A DNA stretch of 64,000 nucleotides from contig LAZY01000015.1 of assembly GCA_001013295.1 (NCBI GenBank), forward strand, positions 1 to 64,000, in the 5' to 3' direction. Position 1 is the first letter of the stretch. Every line of letters starts with the position of its first letter. Position numbers and translations under genes: made by a program. Below are positions 8,792 through 16,658 of this stretch, in pieces. This stretch comes from Chryseobacterium indologenes. Lineage in GTDB: Bacteria; Bacteroidota; Bacteroidia; Flavobacteriales; Weeksellaceae. The notes below the pieces were generated by a model. The model had not been told where the DNA came from. It saw only the letters and a program-made list of their open reading frames with translations, and searched no databases.

Positions 8792-8815
8792 AAAAGTTGC
8801 CCGAAAAGTTGCCCG
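8792..8815 (+). repeat. Tandem 12-bp repeats, putative integrase arm sites (left)
   Basis: Two contiguous copies of AAAAGTTGCCCG (8792-8803 and 8804-8815). The same AAAGTTGCCC word recurs at the other phage end at 50226-50235, with a degenerate partner 12 bases on. A shared word about 90 bases inside each attachment core is the expected layout of tyrosine-integrase arm-type sites. Confidence 0.65.
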
Positions 8816-8834
8816 GAAAACCATAAAAAAAACC

Positions 8835-9089
8835 TTATTTTAGGAACATATTTGCTTCCAATCCATAGATATAATTTGCATTAATATTGAAATGCTTACA
8901 AAGCAATCTAATGTCTTCTGCAGAAAAATGATTTGCCTGTTTTCTGGAAAACTTTTCCGGAAATCTGATTTTATAAACCCGAACAGTATCAAGATTCATC
9001 ACCTCATAAGCTTCCGTTTTGTATTTGATTAATCCGGAATCCTTCAAGTGATCAATCACTTTAATCATATTTTTATCTGTTTCAAACAT
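8835..9089 (-). CDS. Small hypothetical protein, end of lysogeny operon
   Basis: About 84 residues if translation starts at the ATG overlapping the stop of the lipoprotein gene (TAATG); a longer frame would need TTG at 9110. No recognised domain; mixed alpha/beta composition with a basic patch FPEKFSRKQANHF. Last gene of the repressor-led minus-strand group, so probably made in the lysogen. Function unknown. Confidence 0.55.
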   Translation of the reverse strand: MFETDKNMIKVIDHLKDSGLIKYKTEAYEVMNLDTVRVYKIRFPEKFSRKQANHFSAEDIRLLCKHFNINANYIYGLEANMFLK

Positions 9090-9574
9090 TATTGCAATAC
9101 AATTTTCCAATATTCTGAAGGATCAGAAACTGAATACATTCCTCCGATTTGAGTTTTAATAGTTCCGTTGTAATTTCTTTTTTGTACCTGAAAATTATAA
9201 TTTTTTGCTAAAGAAGTAACTGGCAATTTTGGATTATACGAAGGAATAGATGATTTATCAATTGCGGTCAATGTTACAGTAAAATCGTTTCCTGTTTGAT
9301 TGTTAGATTCAAATTTATATTCAAACGTTACTGTAGTTCCATTAAAAGTTTCTGTAACCGTTTGATTTGTATTAAATTTTATTTGCCCCACATCACTATT
9401 TAAAACGCTTTTATAGCTATAATTTGTATTTAGCTGAATACCTAAATTATTCAAAGCCTTTTCGTAAGTTATTGGCTGAGGTTGTACAGCTGTTTCGGAA
9501 TCCCTACTGCTATCACTGCAGCTTTCAAAAAATACAGTGAGAAATATAAAAAGTAAAAAAGGTAGCTTTTTCAT
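9089..9574 (-). CDS. Putative lipoprotein in lysogeny module
   Basis: The ATG at 9574 gives 161 residues beginning MKKLPFLLFIFLTVFFESC. This is a type II signal peptide with lipobox-like FESC and Cys19 as the lipid-bearing residue. The rest is polar and probably beta-rich, with no known domain. An upstream in-frame start at 9652 would bury the signal peptide and is rejected. It lies behind the repressor, so it is likely expressed in the lysogen. Phage lipoproteins in this position often block superinfection or alter the surface; here that is inference. Confidence 0.65.
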   Translation of the reverse strand: MKKLPFLLFIFLTVFFESCSDSSRDSETAVQPQPITYEKALNNLGIQLNTNYSYKSVLNSDVGQIKFNTNQTVTETFNGTTVTFEYKFESNNQTGNDFTVTLTAIDKSSIPSYNPKLPVTSLAKNYNFQVQKRNYNGTIKTQIGGMYSVSDPSEYWKIVLQ

Positions 9575-9584
9575 AATATTGATT

Positions 9585-9836
9585 TTAGATTGTAAAATGT
9601 TCACCGTAAAAGGCTTTAAATTTGGAACCGTAATCCGTTGGATATTCTCCAATTTTAACTTTTATCTCATTAAGTTTTTTTTCAATTGAATTAAACTCTT
9701 TTGCTTTTGATTCATCAAGCGTTTTATAATATTCAACACCTGAATTTATTAAATCCATTACAAGATCATTCCATTGATTCTTTTCGTATTTATTACCTTC
9801 TAAATATTCAAAGCAGTTTAGTTTAAATTTTTCCAT
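9585..9836 (-). CDS. Small hypothetical protein
   Basis: An 83-residue, charged, mainly helical protein with no recognised domain. It lies 10 bases upstream of the lipoprotein gene and 12 bases after the 114-residue gene, in the repressor-led minus-strand group. Function unknown. Confidence 0.55.
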   Translation of the reverse strand: MEKFKLNCFEYLEGNKYEKNQWNDLVMDLINSGVEYYKTLDESKAKEFNSIEKKLNEIKVKIGEYPTDYGSKFKAFYGEHFTI

Positions 9837-9848
9837 ATTTATATTTTT

Positions 9849-10193
9849 TCAATTAAATTTCTTTTGTCTTTTGATAATGAGTTCTTCTTCCTTTGAATTT
9901 CTAATCAAATTCAAAACAAGTTTAACAAGCTTTTCTTTCTTTTCGGGAATATAAAAAATATTTATAGTTGGTTGGAATCCTCTATTTCGGGCCTCGCCTA
10001 AATCAAGAATAAATTCAATATGGCAGCCACGAAGAATTTTATTGTATTTAAAAACTTGTTTTTGAATTTCATCTGTAAAAGCACTTAACATATTATCACG
10101 AATACGATCCAGTAAAGCTTGCGCTTCTGGATCTTCATGTTTCTGATCGTCCGGATCATATATTTTATATGTTATTTTCGTGCTGTACTTCAT
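9849..10193 (-). CDS. Hypothetical protein downstream of repressor
   Basis: A 114-residue protein starting at an ATG that abuts the repressor stop, so the two are likely translated together. It reads as an alternating strand-helix fold (KITYKIYD, IEFILDLGEAR, INIFYIPEKKEKL) with a basic C-terminus. No family recognised. Expected to be expressed in the lysogen. Confidence 0.6.
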   Translation of the reverse strand: MKYSTKITYKIYDPDDQKHEDPEAQALLDRIRDNMLSAFTDEIQKQVFKYNKILRGCHIEFILDLGEARNRGFQPTINIFYIPEKKEKLVKLVLNLIRNSKEEELIIKRQKKFN

Positions 10194-10961
10194 TTACAGT
10201 CTTTTTTCTACAACTACAACTCTCAATATTTTAGAGAATTCGGCTAAATCAAAAACTTCATCTGGATATTCGTCCTTATCTGCATTATCAGAACTTAATG
10301 TAATACTATCTAAAAATGTTTTTGTAATTCTTTTAAACAAAGGTCCTTTGTATCTATGGAATAAACAATAAACTCTATTTGGTTTAAATGTTCCTTTTTC
10401 AAGCCATTCTGTTTTAGGTATATCTACACATCTAGCCCAATCACCCTGATCAACAATTCCTGGCATTGAATCACCATCCACTTCAATTTTATGATAAATT
10501 GCCCTTTCATTTGGACGTACTAAAATAGTTTCCTTTTCAAAATGGTCTTCAATGTATTGATCAGGTGCGAAAAACGCTTTTTTTAATCCAGCTTGCCCAG
10601 GAATAGGAATTATAAATTGTTCAGCTTCCACAAGTTCGCTATCATGAATAATTCTGCTTCTGTTGGGCCTTCCCTTCGTCTTTCTAAGTTTATTTAAACT
10701 ATCTAGGGCTTCTTTTGTTGAATTAACAGGTCGAATAATCTGAGTTTCAGCATCTGTTTGTTTTATCATTGGTCCTTCACCAGTTAATAGCCAAACAATA
10801 TTTAACGTAGGGAATTTTTCTGCGATAACAATCTTTCTTTTTGTAGAAATATTATCTCTAATTGAATTTATTGTTCCATTTGGAAAGTTGCAAAGCCTTT
10901 CAAATTCTCTTATTGACAATCCGTTATAATCTATAAATGCTTGAATTCTATCTCGTACCAT
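10194..10961 (-). CDS. Phage repressor, HTH plus S24 LexA-like peptidase
   Basis: The ATG at 10961 gives 255 residues; a longer upstream frame would run through the operators and is rejected. Residues 1-60 form a helix-turn-helix domain (LSIREFERLCNFPNGTI). The C-terminal half is an S24 autoprotease: a cleavage-type Ala-Gly at about 124-125, catalytic Ser165 in GDSMPG and Lys210 in LFKRI. This is the CI/LexA-like arrangement in which RecA-DNA filaments trigger self-cleavage and induction. It is transcribed leftward, divergent from the early genes across two dyad operators. Confidence 0.9.
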   Translation of the reverse strand: MVRDRIQAFIDYNGLSIREFERLCNFPNGTINSIRDNISTKRKIVIAEKFPTLNIVWLLTGEGPMIKQTDAETQIIRPVNSTKEALDSLNKLRKTKGRPNRSRIIHDSELVEAEQFIIPIPGQAGLKKAFFAPDQYIEDHFEKETILVRPNERAIYHKIEVDGDSMPGIVDQGDWARCVDIPKTEWLEKGTFKPNRVYCLFHRYKGPLFKRITKTFLDSITLSSDNADKDEYPDEVFDLAEFSKILRVVVVEKRL

Positions 10962-11000
10962 AATATTTTTTATTCTGATTATCAAATACATACATGTTTT

Positions 11001-11053
11001 TGTAGAATTTTTTACTACAAAGACTTGTTTTAATGTAGAATATTTTTCTACAT
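11001..11053. promoter_or_regulatory. Paired dyad operators in repressor control region
   Basis: Between the divergent repressor and early genes are two related palindromes. At 11033-11053 ATGTAGAA and TTCTACAT flank 5 bases (perfect 8-bp arms). At 11001-11019 TGTAGAA and TACTACA flank 5 bases (6 of 7 pair). Their centres are 33 bases apart, about three helical turns. They are the expected binding sites of the S24 repressor controlling both directions. Confidence 0.75.
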
Positions 11054-11142
11054 TTGTGATAATAAACGACGTGACAAAGATATATAAAATATTAACTATA
11101 AAAAATGTGGTTTTCCCCATTTTATTTTTAAAAATAATTCTT

Positions 11143-11436
11143 ATGGAAATGACTATCAATTTAAAAAGAAAAATCAGCAAAGAATGGAAAGAATTCTTTA
11201 GAAAACATACAGATTCTTCTGATGTTTCAAAGGTTGGGCTGGACCATGATGTTAAGTATCACACATTGCATAATATCAGAATAGGCAACGGTAATATTGC
11301 CAATGAAAAAAACAAGATTGCAATTGAAGCATTAGCAAAAGTTGCTGTTGCAAACGCAAACGCAAAAATTGAAAAATATCAGAATGATGTAATGAGTATG
11401 GAAAATTCAATTTCTGGAATTATTGATAACGATTAA
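11143..11436 (+). CDS. Putative HTH early regulator (Cro-like position)
   Basis: The ATG at 11143 gives 97 residues. The middle (DVSKVGLDHDVKYHTLHNIR) has the spacing of a helix-turn-helix with a recognition helix, followed by a long alanine-rich helix. It is the first rightward gene across the operator region from the repressor, the position of Cro in lambdoid phages. No family was recognised, so the regulatory role is inference from position and fold. Confidence 0.55.
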   Translation: MEMTINLKRKISKEWKEFFRKHTDSSDVSKVGLDHDVKYHTLHNIRIGNGNIANEKNKIAIEALAKVAVANANAKIEKYQNDVMSMENSISGIIDND

Positions 11437-11441
11437 AATAT

Positions 11442-11654
11442 ATGAGCAATCAAATGACTGACAAAAAAGCACGAGAGATTATTCAAATGTGTGATCAGTT
11501 TGAAGCTTACACATTATCATTTACTGCCTTTGTAAAAGCTGAAATGAATGCTTTCTTGGGTGGCGTGGGAACCACCCAAGACAAGCGAAAAAATAATTCA
11601 AAAATTAAAGCTGAACAGGAAGCCGAAATTCGGGCACAGTTCAGGAGAAAATAA
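11442..11654 (+). CDS. Small hypothetical early protein
   Basis: A 70-residue basic protein, 5 bases after the putative Cro-like gene. Helical N-terminus (KKAREIIQMCDQFEAY) and a Lys/Arg-rich end. No family recognised. Probably co-transcribed with its neighbours in the early region. Confidence 0.55.
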   Translation: MSNQMTDKKAREIIQMCDQFEAYTLSFTAFVKAEMNAFLGGVGTTQDKRKNNSKIKAEQEAEIRAQFRRK

Positions 11655-11715
11655 AAAAAAATTCCACCTGTTGGCGCAGATGGATAAAGTATAACTAAAA
11701 ATACTCTGTTAAAGT

Positions 11716-12132
11716 ATGACAACAAAAGTACAAAAAAATATTGTTGATTCCAACAATGAAAATCAAATTGATCCTTACTCACCTTTAGAGTTATTAAAAA
11801 ATGACAGGATCAGAGAAGTAATACTTCAAATAATTTCAGAATATGTGGTTGATTTTAGAAGGCATGATGCTATTGAAATGTATCTAAACGCTTTCGATCC
11901 AAACAATAAAGATGATTGGCATGATCACCCTTTTGATGGGAAAAACGGACTGGATAAAGCTTTAGTTTTATTAGACATTACACCAAAACAACACTTCAAT
12001 TTTTATGAATCATTGGATAAAATGGCATGGGATATTATAGAAGGTAGCAAAAATAAAGCAGATCTGGTCGCCTTAACTGTTTTATCACGTTGGATTCCAG
12101 AAATAACAAATTACTTCAATTCTAAAAATTAA
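11716..12132 (+). CDS. Hypothetical early protein
   Basis: A 138-residue acidic, Trp-containing protein with no recognised domain (KDDWHDHPFDGKNGLDKALVLL in the middle). It starts a run of close-packed small early genes, the next beginning 3 bases later. Function unknown. Confidence 0.6.
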   Translation: MTTKVQKNIVDSNNENQIDPYSPLELLKNDRIREVILQIISEYVVDFRRHDAIEMYLNAFDPNNKDDWHDHPFDGKNGLDKALVLLDITPKQHFNFYESLDKMAWDIIEGSKNKADLVALTVLSRWIPEITNYFNSKN

Positions 12133-12135
12133 ACC

Positions 12136-12576
12136 ATGAATAATAAAAATCACAATACACCTTCAGCAGAAGTTATTAATGTTCTTAAAACTGAAATGAC
12201 AGATGCAGCTACTCTGAAACTAATCAATACTGTCAAAGAAATTGAACAATACTATGGTTTAGAAATAACTGATTTGATCAGTAATATAGATGATTTTATC
12301 AATCATTTCCACACCAATGAATTGATGAAAAGGGATATTAAGGAAAGAATTGAATATTTCCAAAATAATAAAACTGGAAATACAGCTGATGACCTCCTTT
12401 CTTTTGTCAAAGAAGAATGCAAAACCTATGATTTAGAAAGCGAATGTTTAAACAGGGAGCTTTTTGCAATGAGAATGCTTAAGAAATTTATTTCTGATAT
12501 AGCTGTTGTATTCGCTTTAAATCAACCTGTATACGATCGTAAAAGAGAAGAATTCACCAAAAATATTAATTCTTAA
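12136..12576 (+). CDS. Hypothetical early protein
   Basis: A 146-residue, mainly helical acidic protein. No domain recognised. It is followed after 3 bases by the first of three related small acidic proteins. Function unknown. Confidence 0.6.
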   Translation: MNNKNHNTPSAEVINVLKTEMTDAATLKLINTVKEIEQYYGLEITDLISNIDDFINHFHTNELMKRDIKERIEYFQNNKTGNTADDLLSFVKEECKTYDLESECLNRELFAMRMLKKFISDIAVVFALNQPVYDRKREEFTKNINS

Positions 12577-12579
12577 GTC

Positions 12580-12969
12580 ATGGCAAAGAAAATATCATAT
12601 ACTGAAGAAGAACGATTGATTCTTAGATACATAGCAGACAATATTGTTTTTACTGCCTTCAAAAATAAACTATTGGATTTTGCCTATGCATTGGGAGATT
12701 TCAATAGCAATATTGAAAACATAGAAAGTCAATACCTATGGAGTTTTCAGGTGATCATAGACACTTTAAGAAATGAAGAAGATGCTGAAAACAATGCTGA
12801 AGACACAATATTTGAGCAATTGCAAGATATTTTTCTGGATAATGTGGAAGAGCATGAATTTAAGTTACTGTTAGGTATGGACATACAGGATTTATCGGTA
12901 AAGATATTCAACGAATGGAACCTAGCATTAAATGCTATCAGAAGCACATATAAACCTCAAAAAGTTTAA
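12580..12969 (+). CDS. Small acidic protein, paralogue A of three
   Basis: 129 residues. The N-terminus (TEEERLILRYIADNIVFTAF, then KNKL) and C-terminus (acidic helix, then FNEW) match the plan of the genes at 12974 and 13494: a 30-residue helical N-terminal block, a variable acidic middle and a conserved acidic helix ending in a [NK]EW or KW motif. This suggests tandem duplication with divergence. No known family. Strongly acidic small early phage proteins can be DNA mimics or inhibitors; that is speculation here. Confidence 0.65.
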   Translation: MAKKISYTEEERLILRYIADNIVFTAFKNKLLDFAYALGDFNSNIENIESQYLWSFQVIIDTLRNEEDAENNAEDTIFEQLQDIFLDNVEEHEFKLLLGMDIQDLSVKIFNEWNLALNAIRSTYKPQKV

Positions 12970-12973
12970 TCAC

Positions 12974-13405
12974 ATGATCACATATAAAAATTGTACAAGA
13001 AAACAGAAAAATGCACTTACCTGCATCGCTTCTTCCCTACTATATAATGTCATTAGAGATAGACTGGAAGAATTTAAAAAAGTATCTAATCTATTCTATA
13101 GAGAACAGGAAAAAAGTATTAACGAGCATTACAATCTTTACGATGATCATCACGGCTGTTTAGATGTTGCCTTCGATTTAACATTGACTGATGAAGAGAT
13201 TACAATCGAGGATGAAACGGGTGAACTATGGGATGAATTCTTTGAAATATATTATAAGCATGAGCAAGAATTCAAATATTCAAACCTTTTGGCCGATTCT
13301 TCTGCTAATGAAAGAGCAGCTGAAAAAGTTTTGAACGAATGGGAATCATTTCTTAAAGGTTACAGATGTGCTAACAATAAAATCACAGAGCATGAAACCG
13401 CATAA
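12974..13405 (+). CDS. Small acidic protein, paralogue B of three
   Basis: The ATG at 12974, 4 bases after the previous stop, gives 143 residues; a longer frame from 12932 would overlap the previous gene. It shares with its neighbours the N-terminal helical block (CTRKQKNALTCIASSLLYNV), an acidic middle (EEITIEDETGELWDEF) and a C-terminal LNEWESF. It is the most diverged of the three. Function unknown. Confidence 0.65.
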   Translation: MITYKNCTRKQKNALTCIASSLLYNVIRDRLEEFKKVSNLFYREQEKSINEHYNLYDDHHGCLDVAFDLTLTDEEITIEDETGELWDEFFEIYYKHEQEFKYSNLLADSSANERAAEKVLNEWESFLKGYRCANNKITEHETA

Positions 13406-13490
13406 AGCAGAAATTCACCCAACATTAGCAGGAATTCTGATCATAGCCTGCATTCTGGTCACTAGCTACATTCAATCATTAAATTTTTAA
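13392..13490 (+). CDS. Small membrane protein (32 aa)
   Basis: ATG at 13392 within the end of the previous gene, 14 bases overlap, TAA at 13488-13490. The product has one hydrophobic stretch (LAGILIIACILVTSYI) that would span the membrane, after a short basic-polar head. It fills the gap before the third paralogue exactly. No family recognised. Confidence 0.45.
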   Translation: MKPHKAEIHPTLAGILIIACILVTSYIQSLNF

Positions 13491-13493
13491 ATC

Positions 13494-13877
13494 ATGAACT
13501 TATCAACATATACAGAAAAAGATCAAAGAATAATTAAGTTGATTTCAGATTCAGTTGTATTCTATTCTTTAAAAAATAAATTAACAGAAAATGCGCAATT
13601 ATTGACAGGTGTTAATGTCGATATTGATGCCTACAGCTTTGCATATGAAGTTGCAAGAGAGTATTTCTGTGAAGAAAGAGGAATAGACGATTGTTTATCC
13701 GTTGAACATCTAATTGATGAATTTTTAGATGTATTCTTTGAATATGAAGATCAATTTGTTTTAAGTAGTTGTATTTCAAAAGAACAACATTTTTTCATTG
13801 CAGAAAGCATTTTTTTGAAATGGTGTGAAATGTTTAAGAATGATCAATTAAAAAAACAGGCTGATCATGAAAACTAA
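13494..13877 (+). CDS. Small acidic protein, paralogue C of three
   Basis: 127 residues. Opens TEKDQRIIKLISDSVVFYSL then KNKL, closely matching paralogue A, and ends with an acidic helix (HLIDEFLDVFFEYEDQF) and LKWCEMF. Overlaps the KilA-N gene by 11 bases. No known family. Confidence 0.65.
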   Translation: MNLSTYTEKDQRIIKLISDSVVFYSLKNKLTENAQLLTGVNVDIDAYSFAYEVAREYFCEERGIDDCLSVEHLIDEFLDVFFEYEDQFVLSSCISKEQHFFIAESIFLKWCEMFKNDQLKKQADHEN

Positions 13878-14577
13878 TGTAACAATGCAAAGCACCGACC
13901 GGAATTTATTCGGTGTTATCATACGGCAAAATACAAAGGACGGGCAAAGCCTTTCAGTTTCCGATCTGCAGAAAGCTTACAACATTGCCAGGTACCAAAA
14001 TGGATGGAGCGACCGCCGTATAAATGATATAATGAAACATAAGGAGTTTCAAGAAAGGTGCTATTACCTCCTATTTAAAAGAAATCTCATAAATACGACA
14101 ATTCTCGTATTTATGGAAATGATTGAAAATGAAGGAATTGTAAAAGTACTAAAAGGACTGAAAGTCTGGAAGACCGGCGGACGTGGTGAAAACAAATCTA
14201 CTTATTGTGATCCGTATATCTGGGTACTTCTAGCAATGGAGCTTAACCCGGAAATATACGCTGATGTTGTAATGTGGCTCACTGATAAATTGATCATCAA
14301 CAGGATCATAGCCGGAACCGAGTTCCTACCAATGAACCGAGCAATCAGCAGTATAATTCAAACCCCAGATTATCCAAGATACAACCGATTGATCAATGAA
14401 AAGGTTTTCGGTAAACATGAAAAGGGAATCCGGGATTCCGCAACACAGGAACAACTTTCTCACCTTTCAGAAATGGAAAGATCAATAATCCGGATGATTG
14501 AAATGGGAATCGTTAAGACCGAAACCCAGCTCTTAAAGTTTATCGAACTATTTACAATAAGAGAAGTAGGATCATAA
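13867..14577 (+). CDS. KilA-N domain protein
   Basis: 236 residues. Residues 25-150 form a KilA-N domain, a DNA-binding module of phages and large DNA viruses; the signature is GGRGENKSTYCDPYIWVLLA then MELNPEIYADVVMWL. A basic helical C-terminus follows. KilA-N proteins usually act as regulators, but molecular roles are poorly known. A perfect 11-bp-arm palindrome lies inside its coding region, and three more copies of the same 28-bp pattern start at its stop codon, so it may bind them. Confidence 0.88.
   Translation: MKTNVTMQSTDRNLFGVIIRQNTKDGQSLSVSDLQKAYNIARYQNGWSDRRINDIMKHKEFQERCYYLLFKRNLINTTILVFMEMIENEGIVKVLKGLKVWKTGGRGENKSTYCDPYIWVLLAMELNPEIYADVVMWLTDKLIINRIIAGTEFLPMNRAISSIIQTPDYPRYNRLINEKVFGKHEKGIRDSATQEQLSHLSEMERSIIRMIEMGIVKTETQLLKFIELFTIREVGS
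14088..14115. repeat. 28-bp palindrome inside KilA-N gene
   Basis: CATAAATACGA and TCGTATTTATG form perfect 11-bp inverted arms around CAATTC. Length and ends match the three elements just downstream of the gene. Perfect symmetry within codons suggests selection as a protein-binding site. Confidence 0.75.
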
Positions 14578-14658
14578 ATACGAGAATTTCCGCTTTTATG
14601 AGATTCCATGAAAGCAAGAATTCCGGTTTTCATAAATCCAAGAATTCCTGTGTTTATA
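14573..14658. repeat. Three 28-bp palindromic iterons after KilA-N
   Basis: Elements at 14573-14600, 14607-14634 and 14631-14658 share a pattern: CATRAA at the left, AGAATT in the middle and TTYATR at the right. The first begins over the KilA-N stop codon and the last two share four bases. With the copy at 14088 there are four. They could be operators for the KilA-N protein or iterons of a replication origin, as the replication genes follow. Confidence 0.75.
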
Positions 14659-14690
14659 AAACTAAATATTTAACTCTATAAAATAACACT

Positions 14691-15062
14691 ATGAAATTTT
14701 ACCAAGACAACAGAAGAAACCAATCACAACCGTTTAGTAACGATACATTCAAAATGATATTATCTGAATTGCTTTTGGGATGTGTTCCTGATCTGGATAA
14801 ATTCATTGCCGACTTTCATAAACATGAATTATTTTTTTTCAGCGGTGGTGATAGTATTTCAGCTTTGAAAAATGGCAATGGAGAGCAAACAGATGAAATT
14901 TCCGATTATTTAATTGATATTCCTGTTGCTTCATTTATTCTTCACCGTCTTTATTTAGATACTGAAGATGTACATTTTAAAAATCAGATTGATCTTCGTA
15001 TTACAGAACTAACCAATGCAATAGGCCCCAGAACAGGGGAACATATTGATAAATGCTATTAA
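14691..15062 (+). CDS. Hypothetical early protein
   Basis: 123 residues, no recognised domain. The middle contains a phenylalanine-rich turn (KHELFFFSGGDSI) and the C-terminus is helical. It follows the 28-bp repeats directly and ends at a strong terminator, so it may be a one-gene unit controlled by the repeats. Confidence 0.6.
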   Translation: MKFYQDNRRNQSQPFSNDTFKMILSELLLGCVPDLDKFIADFHKHELFFFSGGDSISALKNGNGEQTDEISDYLIDIPVASFILHRLYLDTEDVHFKNQIDLRITELTNAIGPRTGEHIDKCY

Positions 15063-15077
15063 AATAGTACCCAAAAC

Positions 15078-15103
15078 CAAAGGGGCAAATCAAAGCCCCT
15101 TTC
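15078..15103 (+). terminator. Rho-independent terminator
   Basis: AAAGGGGC and GCCCCTTT pair across an 8-base loop. The hairpin lies between the hypothetical gene and the replication protein gene, separating two units. Confidence 0.75.
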
Positions 15104-15130
15104 ATATTCAAACTGAAAAATATTTTTAAT

Positions 15131-16042
15131 ATGTCAAAATTAGGCTATATGTGGTATCGGCAGAATTGGTTAACAAGCAACACCTTTAAACGGCTTAAAA
15201 GGTTTCCAATGGTCCGATATGCAATAAGAGAATTAATAGATCTTATGTACAGTGAAGGAAAGCCTGTTGAAATGAATCGTGAATTTCTTTCTGATGATTA
15301 CAATATTGATTTATCTGATGAAGAGTTTGAAAAGCTGCAGGAGTTTATAATAGTAGATGAAAATGGCAGATGGTGGATAGATTCTGTTGAAAGAAGACTT
15401 TCAAAAGCTGAAACAGCCCGTGAAAATGGAAAAAAAGGAGGCCGACCAAGGAAAGATTCTAATTCTGACAAAAAAGAAGAAAATAAAACCCAAAAACCAA
15501 CGGAAAGCACAGGAACGGAAAACCCAAAAACCAACGAAAAAAACCCACCTTATAAAAATAAAAGAAAATATAAAGATAATAGTAATAATATACTTTTTGT
15601 TTCGATCACTGATCTAAACGAAAGCATTAAATCTTTCAATGGAAATAAAGCTTATTTTCTGTTGTCTTATAGATTCTGGGAACTTTGGAAAAATGAAAAT
15701 CCAAATTACAAACATTTGTTAAAGGCTGAGGTTAATGCATGGGTTGATACTATGAGACTGATTATTGAAAATGATGAAAATCCTATCGAAAGAATGATAG
15801 GAATTTTAGAATACTTTAAAAAATGCAACAAAAAAGATCCCCGTTTTAATGATTTCTGGTTTACCACTATAAAATCTTTATCAGCATTTCGGAAAACTGA
15901 TTCAAACGGCGTTGCAAGACTTGATTCAATTGCAAGAGAAGTTAAAAAAGCAGGAGATAAATACGAAGATTTCGACAAACTTATCTTTTCCACAATAAAA
16001 AAATTCAACGAACATGAAAGCATTAAAGCACCTAACAAATAG
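15131..16042 (+). CDS. Putative phage replication initiator
   Basis: 303 residues. The N-terminal 95 residues (GYMWYRQNWLTSNTFKRLKR and WWIDSVERRLSKAE) look like the winged-helix replisome-organiser domain of phage initiators. They are followed by GKKGGRPRK at 100-108, a linker motif common in such proteins, a lysine-rich stretch, and a helical C-terminal domain that may contact the helicase or loader. It is upstream of a RecA-fold ATPase and RusA, a typical replication module. The exact family was not identified. Confidence 0.6.
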   Translation: MSKLGYMWYRQNWLTSNTFKRLKRFPMVRYAIRELIDLMYSEGKPVEMNREFLSDDYNIDLSDEEFEKLQEFIIVDENGRWWIDSVERRLSKAETARENGKKGGRPRKDSNSDKKEENKTQKPTESTGTENPKTNEKNPPYKNKRKYKDNSNNILFVSITDLNESIKSFNGNKAYFLLSYRFWELWKNENPNYKHLLKAEVNAWVDTMRLIIENDENPIERMIGILEYFKKCNKKDPRFNDFWFTTIKSLSAFRKTDSNGVARLDSIAREVKKAGDKYEDFDKLIFSTIKKFNEHESIKAPNK

Positions 16043-16658
16043 ATTCAGTTACGCATGGAACGGATCAAAAAAATTGAATGTAACTCGTGAAGACATTGAA
16101 GCAATAAACACTTTAGTCCGTGAGGAAAAAACCAAACAAAGGAATACACAACTGGAAGATTCATTGATTCTTTTTTACCTGTTGGCAGCATACAAAGTAC
16201 AAAACGAAAACAATAAGGCAATTCTGGTGAAAAGAAAACCGGAAGAAGTTCGCTATCCTTTGGGGATGCCTGAAGCGAGTACAATTCTAAACCGGTTATC
16301 AAATATTTTAGATCCAAAGCATCAAATAATTCAGATGATAGCTGATGAACTTTGGATTTATCAGGAATACGAAAGAATACCGAAAGACCCAGATTTATAC
16401 ATGAAAGAAATGTATACTGAGCAAGAATGGGAGCAAAAAGATCATATATCGACTTTGAAAGTAACTCAGCAGGAAATGATTCCAATCAAAAAAGAAGATA
16501 GAATCACATTTGAACAAGTTGAGGAATTATTGAATAAAGCTCTTGAATATGCGAAAAGTAACTTTCCAATGTTCAACGCATTGGATAAAGATTTTTTAAA
16601 ATTTATTGAAACAAAGCCTTTAAATTCCGAAAACCCTGAAAGATGGAAAGATCAATAA
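16014..16658 (+). CDS. Hypothetical protein in replication module
   Basis: 214 residues, mainly helical and charged, no recognised domain. It overlaps the initiator by 29 bases and the RecA-fold ATPase by 16, so the three are translationally linked. It may be a helicase-loading or accessory replication protein; this is inferred from the neighbours only. Confidence 0.65.
   Translation: MKALKHLTNRFSYAWNGSKKLNVTREDIEAINTLVREEKTKQRNTQLEDSLILFYLLAAYKVQNENNKAILVKRKPEEVRYPLGMPEASTILNRLSNILDPKHQIIQMIADELWIYQEYERIPKDPDLYMKEMYTEQEWEQKDHISTLKVTQQEMIPIKKEDRITFEQVEELLNKALEYAKSNFPMFNALDKDFLKFIETKPLNSENPERWKDQ

Noticed and set aside
8792..8815. Tandem repeats as a CRISPR remnant
   Set aside because: Repeats are 12 bases with no spacers, and no cas genes are present; arm sites explain them better.
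10962..11180. N-terminal extension of the repressor frame
   Set aside because: It would run through the operators and adds hydrophobic, unrelated sequence; the HTH begins at the ATG at 10961.
13867..13877. Overlap of the third paralogue and KilA-N gene as a frameshift fusion
   Set aside because: No slippery run is present and both have good starts and stops.
14573..14658. 28-bp repeats as a CRISPR array
   Set aside because: Length fits, but spacing is 6 and -4 bases, so there are no spacers; each unit is palindromic.
16045..16485. 146-codon antisense frame
   Set aside because: Shadow of the replication-module gene on the plus strand; no start context and no family.
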